DNA of 64,000 bases from NCBI RefSeq assembly GCF_037975245.1, contig NC_092580.1:34377001-34441000 (forward strand). Reading direction: 5' to 3'. Below the pieces are notes generated by a model. That model was not told the origin of the DNA. It was given only the letters and a program-made list of their open reading frames with translations, and made no database searches. The DNA comes from Apostichopus japonicus. Taxonomy: Eukaryota > Echinodermata > Holothuroidea > Aspidochirotida > Stichopodidae. The position numbers and the translations under genes were made by a program. Of this stretch, positions 1 through 11,400 are shown piece after piece (positions within the stretch are counted from its first letter, which is position 1; the number at the start of each line of letters is the position of its first letter).

Positions 1-1226
1 AACGCTATGTAACAGCAAATAAGAAATATAAAAATATGACACAAAATATGTAGTAAAAAATGCAGAATTTAATACAATATAAATGAGTATGAAAAATAAA
101 AAAACATGCACGTTTGAGTATTGCACATGAAAGAAATTTAAATACACAGTTTAAAAATTGCAGTAATGCTGTCTAAGAAGGAAGGTTTTAAGCTTTGATT
201 TAAAGGTCGTGAGAGTAGAAACAGTTTTCAGTTCAGCTGGCAGCTCATTCCAGAGGCGTGGCCCAGCCACGCAAAAAGCTCTGTTCCCATAGCTGTTTGT
301 CTTGGTGATCGGAACCTCCAGACGACTATGACCAGCAGAACGTAGGGCTCTTGTTGGCTGATAAAGACGGATCAGATCTTGCAGGTATGGAGGTGCCATG
401 TTGTTCTGGCACTTGAACACAAGAAGAAGGACTTTGAATCTAATCCGCTGTGATACTGGCAGCCAATGAAATTCATGCAATACTGGGGTAATATGACTAG
501 ATGTTGTTGTTAGTGTAACGATCCTTGCTGCTATGTTTTGGAGCCTTTGTAGTCGTTTTATTTGTTTAACTGGTAGTCCACAGAAAAGTGCATTGCAGTA
601 ATCCAGTTTAGATGTTATGAAAGCATGGATTAACTGCTCTGTGGCTTCTGTGGTGAGGTATTTTCGTATTCTTCCGATGTTGTAGAGATGGTACTGAGCA
701 GACCGACACACAGATGTTACATGGTCTTCCATAGAGGCATGTTTGTCCATTATGACACCGATGCTCTTTGCCACATCACTAGGCTCCACATGATGGTCAC
801 CAATAATGAGGCTTGGACACTCTATCTTTCTGGCCAGATGCTTTGATGATATTAGAAGCACCTCAGTCTTTGAGTCATTCATTTTCAGGCATTTGTGTGA
901 CATCCATTGCCGAACTGAGGTTATGCACTTCTCTAGACGGTGCACAGTGATAGAAATGTCATTGGGATGGAACATAAGATAGAGACTCGAGTCGTCTGCA
1001 TAGAAGTGATAGTCCATGTCCTGCGAGCGAAGGAGCTGACCCAGTGAAGACGTGTATACCGTGAATAGCACTGGCCCCAGGACCGAACCCTGGGGCACGC
1101 CACATTCTAACGTCTGAGGGTCAGAAGAATCCTTTCCCAGACACACAATCTGTTGGCGATCACTGAGGTATGATGTCATCCACTTTAAGGCGCTACTTTT
1201 AACACCAAGGTCACTGAGTGTACTAA
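1..1226 (-). mobile_element. LINE, 3' part of the reverse transcriptase (Jockey/CR1-like), interrupted at 1226
   Basis: The open frame 1179-151 encodes reverse transcriptase motifs: GVPQGSVLGPVLF, the active site FYADDSSLYL, a thumb region and the C-terminal WNELPAEL segment typical of Jockey/CR1/L2-type elements. It continues upstream to 1226, where a DNA transposon begins, and resumes at 3551. Bases 1-150 are presumably 3' UTR. No frameshift is visible in this part, so the copy is fairly young. It lies antisense to nothing recognised and on the same strand as the alpha2/delta gene. Confidence 0.88.
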
Positions 1227-3550
1227 GGGAAGGCTCGCAAATTTAACCGGCGATGATCGAAGGCCCAACCGTTGCTATCCAGTGTAATGAGCACAGCAAC
1301 CAGCTGGTAATGAGTCATGCTTGATCGCACACATTTCCTGCCTTCCAAGAGTCGGTGGACAGTTGTATGCACTTGACTATGAGACCACAAATTAAGCCTC
1401 TTATGTACAAAAGAAGACCAGACAATGAACTGGTCACTTTGGTCCAGGATGTACACAAAAGGGTTATAGAATTTTCTCTGCAGGTTGGAGAATTGTTTAT
1501 CAATAAAGCTACTACATATAGGCTACTGTAACTGCATTGAGTTACTACACAGTTGTGTGACATTGCGTGACATTTATTTCTTGGCAACTTGCCAACGTTA
1601 CTTGAGATGTATGTATGTATGTATATGTGATCTTCCCGCAAGCAGGAACTCGCGAAAGAAGCCATGGAGGCTTGTAGACTCGCAAGCTGACCGAAGCCAG
1701 TAGTATAGTAGTATTTCATCAGAGATAGTAGTATTTCATCAGAGCCAGGCAAAAATAACAGTCTGCTGTTAGAGACAAGTTAGAGTAGCTATATTATGTG
1801 ATAAAATGAAAAGAGATTTAACCTGTCTTACAATCTATAAAAAGTTTAACTTACAAAACTGACGATATTATGAAACAAACTACGTTCGGCAAAGCCCCGT
1901 TTCTAGACTGCCTAACAATAAACAGCGTGCTTTATACGTACATCAGTTTACAAGTTAACTGCAGTGTTTACCCCTACTTAAATATCACGGTAGGCTACTG
2001 TACATGTGCTGCGGATTTTCCCAGGTACCTTAATTGCCAAACAACCCCCTGTCTAACACCTGTTGGTTAACATTTTTGGCACGTTTCCAAAAAACTTTTC
2101 ATGGAGTAAACTATTTTGACTCCACTCTAGAATTAATTAGGTCAGTCAGTAAAGGATCGGTAAAGTTATGCGAAATATTATCTTAGACGTTCAAGAAAAT
2201 TTATATCCCCGTAACAAAGTAAAACCATGGATGTATATAAAACACACCTCAAGCTAACCGACTCATCCGCATGAACAAAACAGTCTGTTCCCCATGATAC
2301 ACGAGGCACAGTCTATACCATACAGACATAGCACGATATCAAGGCCCCAATAGCTACAGTATGGCCATCTTTATCAAAGTAAACCTTGCAATCCCATGTT
2401 TTAGGCCACTTGGCATGATTAACTAAATGCTCAATATTTTTTCCATGTCCTTGTAGAAAACGTCAACTTCGCAAAATACAATAAGTTGTGTTTTTGTTGT
2501 TACGTGAGATCCGTAACCGACGAAGTGGTTAGGCTATGTACTATACTCTTAACTATGGTAGGATAATTATTTTTCCTTTTTTGTGTGGAAATTCTAGAAA
2601 ATACTTTCTTTTTCCCCCGCTTAACAGCAGTTGTGGTCGTATGGTTTATTCATAAATGGGTGTACTAGAGCCTTGTTTACATGACATTTGTTGCATTTAG
2701 CACGATATGCCAGTTTCGCGTGAATTTTTCGAAAGTATTTTGCTCGATCTTTCGTAAAATTTGAAAGGTGTACCAACTTACTGTTCGTACACAATTGGTA
2801 ATTTCTCAATGCTCAATATTGTTTCCATGTCCTTGTAGAAAACGTCAACTTCGCAAAGTACAATAAGTTGTGTTTTTGTTGTTACGTGAGATCCGTAACC
2901 GACGAAGTGGTTAGGCTATGTACTATACTCTTAACTATGGTAGGATAAGTATTTTTTTTGTGTGTTTTTGTGGAAATTCTAGAAAATACTTTCTTTTTCC
3001 CCCGCTTAACAGCAGATGTGGTCGTATGGTTTATTCATAAATGGGTGTACTAGAGCCTTGTTTACATGACATTTGTTGCATTTAGCACGTTATGCCAGTT
3101 TTCGCGTGAATTTTTCGAAAGTATTTTGCTCGATCTTTCGTAAAATTTGAAAGGTGTACCAACTTACTGTTCGAGTAGAGAAAAGAGAGATGGATCAGTG
3201 TTAGTGAATGAAAATACTTTGTACAGGAAAAGAAGTCTGAAAGTATTTTTGAAACATTCGATACGAAAATAGTTCATGAAGATTTCAACTGGTTCTTGAA
3301 ATAAATCTCCTTCTACTGTGGTCAGAGTGCCATTGTTACGTAAAAACCACAGACCAGGAACAGGCAAGTACCGCTTTTGTTTACAAACAATAGCAGCGCT
3401 TCTGTGTTGGGAGCTCAATGCTCATTACTTTCACGGAGTTACCGTGGGTGTGTGCACTCAAGCGTGAGCGATATGCAGGCTGCATAATGAGCAGTGGTGT
3501 GCTGCTGGCTGGGCCTTCGATCATCGCCGGTTAAATTTGCGAGCCTTCCC
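1227..3550. mobile_element. Non-autonomous PIF/Harbinger-like TIR transposon
   Basis: Perfect 41-bp terminal inverted repeats at 1227-1267 and 3510-3550, starting GGGAAGGCTCGCAAATTTAA, are flanked by TAA at 1224-1226 and 3551-3553. A 3-bp TWA target duplication with GGG-starting ends fits PIF/Harbinger. Beyond 41 bp the ends keep partial similarity. I see no DDE transposase or Myb-like frame. Short frames such as 3418-3164 and 1752-1315 on the minus strand match nothing I know, so the 2324-bp element is probably non-autonomous. It interrupts a LINE reading frame exactly. Confidence 0.85.
2428..3173. repeat. Internal tandem duplication, two units of about 360 bp, inside the TIR element
   Basis: Unit 1 (2428-2787) and unit 2 (2809-3173) both run from TGCTCAATATT to CTTACTGTTCG with only a few substitutions and a small T/G-tract length change. 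They are separated by about 21 bp. The unit contains two short direct markers, CCGTAACCGACGAAG and GTGGTCGTATGG, once each. Confidence 0.9.
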
Positions 3551-3646
3551 TAAGAAGCTGGAGGTGGTCGACCGTATCAAAAGCGGCCGAAAGGTCTAAC
3601 AGAACCATCAGGCACACTTTCTGACCACCAAGAGCTACCATCACAT
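3551..3646 (-). mobile_element. LINE, 5' continuation of the interrupted reverse transcriptase
   Basis: On the minus strand this encodes VCLMVLLDLSAAFDTVDH, the first conserved aspartate block of reverse transcriptase, and reads in frame into the 1-1226 part once the TIR element and one TAA copy are removed. The LINE is cut short at about 3646, where the 54-bp satellite starts, so the endonuclease part is absent. Confidence 0.88.
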
Positions 3647-3651
3647 CATTC

Positions 3652-6060
3652 TATATGGGTATTTCTATCCTTAATGTACAACAGAGCTATACCATACACC
3701 ATACCTATATGGTTATTTCTACTCTTAATGTACAACAGAGCTATACCATACACCATACCTACATGGTTATTTCTATCCTTAATGTAAAACAAAGCTATAC
3801 CATACACCATACCTATATGGTTATTTCTATCATTAATGTACAACAGAGCTATACCATACACCCAACCTATATGGTTATTTCTATCCTTAATGTACAACAG
3901 AGCTATACCATACACCATACCTACATGGTTATTTCTATCCTTAATGTAAAACAAAGCTATACCATACACCATACCTATATGGTTATTTCTATCATTAATG
4001 TACAACAGAGCTATACCATACACCCAACCTATATGGTTATTTCTATCCTTAATGTACAACAGAGCTATACCATACACCATACCTACATGGTTATTTCTAT
4101 CCTTAATGTAAAACAAAGCTATACCATACACCATACCTATATGGTTATTTCTATCATTAATGTACAACAGAGCTATACCATACACCCAACCTATATGGTT
4201 ATTTCTATCCTTAATGTACAAAAGAGCTATACCATACACAATACCTATATGGTTATTTCTATCCTTAATGTACAACAGAGCTATACCATACACCATACCT
4301 ACATGGTTATTTCTATCCTTAATGTAAACAAAGCTATACCATACACCATACCTATATGGTTATTTCTATCATTAATGTACAACAGAGCTATACCATACAC
4401 CCAACCTATATGGTTATTTCTATCCTTAATGTACAACAGAGCTATACCATACACCATACCAACATGGTTATTTCTATCCTTAATGTAAAACAAAGCTATA
4501 CCATACACCATACCTATATGGTTATTTCTATCATTAATGTACAACAGAGCTATACCATACACCCAACCTATATGGTTATTTCTATCCTTAATGTACAAAA
4601 GAGCTATACCATACACAATACCTATATGGTTATTTCTATCCTTAATGTACAACAGAGCTATACCACACACCATACCTATATGGTTATTTCTATCCTTAAT
4701 GTACAAAAGAGCTATACCATACACCCAACCTATATGGTTATTTCTACTCTTAATGTACAACAGAGCTATACCATACACCATACCTATATGGTTATTTCTA
4801 TCCTTAATGTACAACAGAGCGATACCATACACCATACCTATATGGTTATTTCTATCCTTAATGTAAAACAAAGCTATACCATACACCATACCTATATGGT
4901 TATTTCTATCATTAATGTACAACAGAGCTATACCATACACCCAACCTATATGGTTATTTCTATCCTTAATGTACAACAGAGCTATACCATACACCATACC
5001 TACATGGTTATTTCTATCCTTAATGTAAAACAAAGCTATACCATACACCATACCTATATGGTTATTTCTATCATTAATGTACAACAGAGCTATACCATAC
5101 ACCCAACCTATATGGTTATTTCTATCCTTAATGTACCAAAGAGCTATACCATACACAATACCTATATGGTTATTTCTATCCTTAATGTACAACAGAGCTA
5201 TACCACACACCATACCTATATGGTTATTTCTATCCTTAATGTACAAAAGAGCTATACCATACACCCAACCTATATGGTTATTTCTACTCTTAATGTACAA
5301 CAGAGCTATACCATACACCATACCTATATGGTTATTTCTATCCTTAATGTACAACAGAGCGATACCATACACCATACCTATATGGTTATTTCTATCCTTA
5401 ATGTACAACAGAGCTATACCACACACCATACCTATATGGTTATTTCTATCCTTAATGTACAAAAGAGCTATACCATACACCCAACCTATATGGTTATTTC
5501 TACTCTTAATGTACAAAAGAGCTATACCATACACAATACCTATATGGTTATTTCTATCCTAAATGTACAACAGAGCGATACCATACACCATACCTATATG
5601 GTTATTTCTATCCTTAATGTACAACAGAGCTATACCATACACCATACCTATATGGTTATTTCTATCCTTAATGTACAAAAGAGCTATACCATACACCATA
5701 CCTATATGGTTATTTCTATCCTTAATGTACAAAAGAGCTATACCATACACCATACCTATATGGTTATTTCTATCCTTAATGTACAAGAGAGCTATACCAT
5801 ACACCATACCTTTATGGTTATTTCTATCCTTAATGTACAACAGAGCTATACCATACACCATACCTATATGGTTATTTCTATCCTTAATGTACAAAAGAGC
5901 TATACCATACACCATACCTTTATGGTTATTTCTATTCTTAATCTACAACAGAGCTATACCATACACCATACCTATAGGGTTATTTCTATCCTTAATGTAC
6001 AACAGAGCTATACCATACACCATACCTATATGGTTATTTCTATTCTTAATCTACAACATA
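3652..6060. repeat. 54-bp satellite, about 44 copies, with 10-mer higher-order repeat
   Basis: The monomer runs TATATGGTTATTTCTATCCT through TAATGTACAACAGAGC and ends TATACCATACACCATACC. Variants (CATTAATG, AAAACAAAG, CACCCAACC, GAGCGATACC) recur in order. A block repeats with an exact 540-bp offset (for example CAGAGCGATACC near 4816 and 5356), which is ten monomers. An earlier trimeric (162-bp) order is seen at about 3760-4200. Because 54 is a multiple of 3 and the monomer lacks stops, long frames appear on both strands. These are not considered genes. Confidence 0.95.
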
Positions 6061-6419
6061 CTCAATAGTAGTATTACCAGCACCTTTCATATGCTCCTCA
6101 TATTAAAGTACAATACATTTCTGTCCTCCTATCCATACACTGTAATTATGCAACTTAACAAATACACCTGGTACAATTATCAATGCACTTTGAAACGTTA
6201 TAAATATTCTGGTATCTTTTATTTCATTTGTTTCGTATGGGTAACAGTGAGTACTAGGATTAATCACTGAATATTCAGCAAAAATAACAAGCAAAAATTA
6301 CTGCATACTAGACTGCTTGTGCTTATAACTCAATATCTAAAAACCACTTGAAAATCTGAACATTTCGTATGAAATGTTAAAGGAACCTGAATCAAAATAA
6401 TAATCAACTTCAGAATTAC
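6061..6419. other. Unassigned stretch between satellite and exon K
   Basis: AT-rich sequence downstream of exon K in the gene's direction. No exon, repeat unit or RNA gene was recognised. Confidence 0.5.
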
Positions 6420-6548
6420 CGCCACTGTTTCTGGTACATCCGACCGGACTCGGATGCGAGAGTACATTCCATGGTTGTTGCAGGCGATTCTCTGTAAGAT
6501 TTTAGCATGCTGGACCAATTCACCCAGAAGATATGTGAAGACTCTTAC
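6420..6548 (-). CDS. CACNA2D: alpha2/delta exon K (last exon found)
   Basis: 43 codons from VRVFTYLLGELVQHAKILQR to RSDVPETVA, phase 0 to 0. Acceptor TTTCAG and donor GCG|GTAATT, a slightly weaker donor than the others. It covers the last VWA strand and helix (VRxFTYLxG, MACxNxGxxxxI in relatives). The next coding segment of the family (YLDVLxRPxV) was not found between 6419 and 1, which is filled with satellite and transposon DNA. Confidence 0.93.
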
Positions 6549-8379
6549 CTGAAATGACATAACAAACAAAAGGAAATGTTTAACTGGCAAAGTCCATATG
6601 TAGCAAAATGGACACCTAATGACCAATCAGCCACGTAAGGAGTGAAGCATTTACTGCAAAGTTGACAGAAACAAAGAGAATGTTAGCGACTTCTGACACA
6701 AAAACTGAAGAAAATGAATTGGAGACCTTTTACTGTCATTGACAGGAACAGATAGATTTTTAGTGACTTCTGATACATAAGCATTTACTGTCATTGACAG
6801 GAACAGAGAGATTGTTAGTGACTTCTGACAGTTAACCCTTTACTGTCATTGACAGGAACAGAGAGATTGTTAGTGACTTCTGACAGTTAAGCATTTACTG
6901 TCATTGGCAGGAACAGAGAGATTGTTAGTGACTTCTGACAGTTAACCCTTTACTGTCATTGACAGGAACAGAGAGATTGTTAGTGACTTCTGACACATAA
7001 GCATTTACTGTCTTTGACAGGAACAGAGAGATTGATAGTGACTTCTGACTCATAAGCATTTACTGTCATTGACAGGAACAGAGAGGTTGTTAGTGACTTC
7101 TGACACATAAGCATTTACTGTCCTTGACAGGAACAGAGAGATTGTTAGTGACTCGTACACCTGCAGTTGGAATAAACATCTCAAACAACTAATAAAACGT
7201 CTACATCACACGTGAGTGCTTTGGTTGTTGGTAAACGGTAACCAGAAGTGTGTTATCCATCAGCATGACAGCTCAATGTGAACTGAATGATTAAAGACAC
7301 TACCAATAAACATGACGTCAAAACAACTTTGTTGTTCCTTGACAAAACATTTCCAATAAACACTGAGTCTCTCTTCTAGATCATGACTTGGATTGTAAGG
7401 ATTTAAGCCCAGCTAAATGCACTCCTATAGCTGTCTTAATACTCAATATAACTTACACTAGAACAGAATGAACATATAACCAGTCAAAATAAGTTTAAAT
7501 GGAAAACATGCGACAGCAAATGTTAAAGATGATTCACTATACTTCAAACACTATCAACAACAAATTGAGTGCAAGAACCTTTGGCTGGTAACAACAAGAG
7601 TACAAGGGAATATATAAAGCTACAGTTAGTACTTATCTGTAACAACATTGGTTCGGCTATGCACCACAAATTGGGTCAATTAATGTTGACCTATTTTGAA
7701 ACCAGGGAAATGAAGCATTTATCATTGTAATGTATGCATCTATTTGAAAATTTCGCATCCTGTGACTAACTACCAAACATCCATTCACTTTCACCACATG
7801 ATTGCACCACGCAGTAACAGTTGAGACAGTTCAAGAAAAATTTAAAAATTTACTGCTTACTTACACTTTTATTTGCGTTCCTCGCTTGAAAGACTTCTTC
7901 ACAAGTAAACTCTACTCCGTCTGTGAAGAGCATGATAGTTTCACTGCAGTTGTTGCCTGCGCCTCCTCTCATCTGTAATGGAATAGAATTATCACAATCT
8001 TATTTTCGTTTTATTTTCCCTTACTTTCACAAAACACTAATAAATACCGTCACAATATTCCGAGTGACTTAATTTACTTTATTGGCTATCGGAATGAGAA
8101 CACAGGTAAACATAAATAAGAGATAATCTACCTTGGTCCTGTTTCAGGACCAACCTCCCGTGTTTTTACATTTGTCCGTGGTTACATCAAGGGTGTACCA
8201 CCCACTCCAAACATCGACACATACACAAGTGACATAAACCATATCGTGCCAGTCGATTATACCCACCAACTCATTCCCGCCATTTAAAACTGTTTATTTG
8301 CGCCAGAGTCGAGATGGCATAATAAATACAAGGACAACATAAACTAAGAGTTTTAAGTTTAATGTTTGTAACTCTATTG

Positions 8380-8463
<84 letters not shown>

Positions 8464-11400
8464 TATTTATGGTATAAATCCAAGAAGCATAATAAGGATT
8501 TACAAAACCTAAAATTGATTGTAGTTGTATTCTTTTGACATCGTCACTCGTCAGACCAACCGTTCATTCATTTCTCCTGTGTATAGATTTCTCTGAATCT
8601 GACTTGTGACAGTAGTAGGACAAGCTCTGAAGAGGATACAGCTTACTTGTGATTGATTGTAAAGAAGGTACCGCACAAGGCACCTGGCTACCATACCAAA
8701 CTGTATGGTACCATATGGAAGCATACCATACACCTTTATGTTAGGGGACACTTTGTGTATGGGGACTAGGGGACACTGTGTATGGGGACTAGGGGGACAC
8801 TGTGTATGGGGACTAATGGGGACACTTTGTGTATGGGGACTAGGGGAACACTTTGTGTATGGGGACTAGGGGGGACACTTTGTGTATGGGGACTAGGGGG
8901 GACACTTTGTGTATGGGGACTAGGGGGACACTTTGTGTATGGGGACTAGGGGGGACACTTTGTGTATGGGGACTAGGGGGACACTTTGTGTATGGGGACT
9001 ATGGTAGAGAGGATGTATAGGGTCGTTTGGGATTTGTGCGCAGGCTTTTCTTGGGGTGAAGTTTCTTAAAAAGTACAATAGACCTTACATCTGGGGCTCT
9101 CTATGGGTTTATAAATTCATCAGCCACTCATTTCTTTGACCTTGTGCAGTGTAATGAGATAACTGCCTTATCCCTAGCATCCATGACACAAATATCCTAG
9201 GCTAATCTATATAGGAATGACAATACCAGTATAACTGGGACATGTACTCAGTTTGCATCTGATAACAGGATGAGCTGAAGCAGGCTTTAATAGTAGCTTT
9301 CACTGCACTCAACTTAATATTTTTATAAACAAGATTTGGGGCCTCTGCATGGTGGTACAGAGCACTGCAGAATTTACAATATACATGCTGCACTATCTTA
9401 TCTGTAATACACAGAATATTGCACGTTTTGTGGGTCTGTTTATATGTAAGAATCAACGACTGTAAAGGTAGGATGCACTATAACTGAAAGCTTCCATGCG
9501 CTGCTTGGTAAAACCACTCACATGATTTTGTGTATAGCATCCACGATATACAGTGGTGTTTGTATGACATACTTTTGATGCAATTTAATAATGTTAAAAC
9601 GAACCCTCTGGCTATATTTTAACATCGGGGAGATGTAGGTCACAAAACAACAGCCAGATTCATGGTTTTAGTTTCACAAAACAGTCGAACATTTGAGGCA
9701 TTTTAAGCCATAGTGTATAGTGAAGTACAACTAGGGATAGCAGTGTATAGTAATTTGCCAGAAAAAACTTCAAAAGTTTGAAAATGATGAGTAGATAATT
9801 AATACGAAGATCTTCAATTGAGTCAGGCTTGGTTATTTTGTTGTGATATCCCCTTTTGTCACCATAATTGCTCTTAAAATTTAGACTCTCAACAATAAAA
9901 CAATGAATGAAGAGAAAAAACCAACAACAAAAAATCATAAAGCAGGCAAGACACTAACATTGGCTAAAAGCATAAATAAAATCCTCAGACTCTTCCGTTA
10001 TCAATAGATATTTTACTAATGTACCAAAGACAGCACACATAATCAATATGACACTGTATTAGGGCACTGGCAAGAAGTTTCTTTGCAAACAGAGTTAGAA
10101 ATAGCTCTTTTCTGTACAGAGATTTGAGCCAGTCATTTATCCTCTTCAGAATACCTTCACACATGTTTGTATCTGTAAGGAAGGCATCAAGTTCGGCACC
10201 TAGATACTCTAATCTACAGAGTGACTAGGACTAGACACTACTTCTACTCAGTGTAGAATGCAGCGGGCACAGAGGGTATTGAATACAATAGTATTAATCA
10301 CACCACAACTTAAACATTCATTCAAAGATTGGTTTCCGTGACTACAGAGTTGGAAGACAGATATTCACACAAACTATATGTTAATTTCATTTTACATGTA
10401 GAACATTGTAAACAAATGTCAATTCATTTTTAAGATCATGCATCATAAAGTACCTATATGGTATTGTTTGTAAATGCTCAGCAAATAGTCATATAACTAC
10501 CTTTTTGTTTTTATCTTAAGCTTTCACATGGAAATACCTGTACCACAGAATTATCAGTTTTTGGGGGGATTTATCTTGTTTCAGATTTCCTGGTTATTCC
10601 TATCTTAACTTTATAACCTAATTTAATTCAATCTTCTTTTACAGAAATGTGTGGGTATGAATAACATCACACTTGAGCAACTTTAATAATATTATCGCAG
10701 TTAGTGCCGTTATAAAAAGGAGGAATATGAATTTTCACTTTGGGAACACAAATTTTAATCAAACCATAATGTATTTACGAAATTTAAAATTGTGTCTAAC
10801 TGCAAGCAGGATAAATGTTTGTTCTTATATCACATGATACATCCTTAGACTACTTAGGTACAGGTAACTACATATGTACAGATAGGATGAATGTTTGTTC
10901 ATCTATCACATGATACAACCTTAGACTACTTAGGTACAGGGAATACAGATAGGATGAATGTTTGTTCTTATATCACATGATACAACCTTAGACTACTTAG
11001 GTACAGGGAATTATATATGTACAGATAGGATGAATGTTTGTTCTTATATCACATGATACAACCTTAGACTACTTAGGTACAGGGAATACAGATAGGATGA
11101 ATGTTTGTTCTTATATCACATGATACAACCTTAGGTACAGGGAATTATATATGTACAGATAGGATGAATGTTTGTTCTTATATCACATGATACAACCTTA
11201 GACTACTTAGGTACAGGGAATTATATATGTACAGATAGGATGAATGTTTGTTCTTATATAACATGATACAACCTAAATCTACTTAGGTACAGGGAATTAT
11301 ATATGTACAGATAGGATGAATGTTTGTTATTATATCACATGATACAACCTTAGACTACTTAGGTATAGGGAACTACATATGTACAGATAGGATGAATGTT

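Noticed and set aside
3646-6270. Long open frames on both strands (up to 570 codons) across the 54-bp repeats
   Set aside because: They exist because the unit length is a multiple of 3 and lacks stops. The same DNA is open on both strands, and frames shift with single-base indels in the array (for example near 4326).
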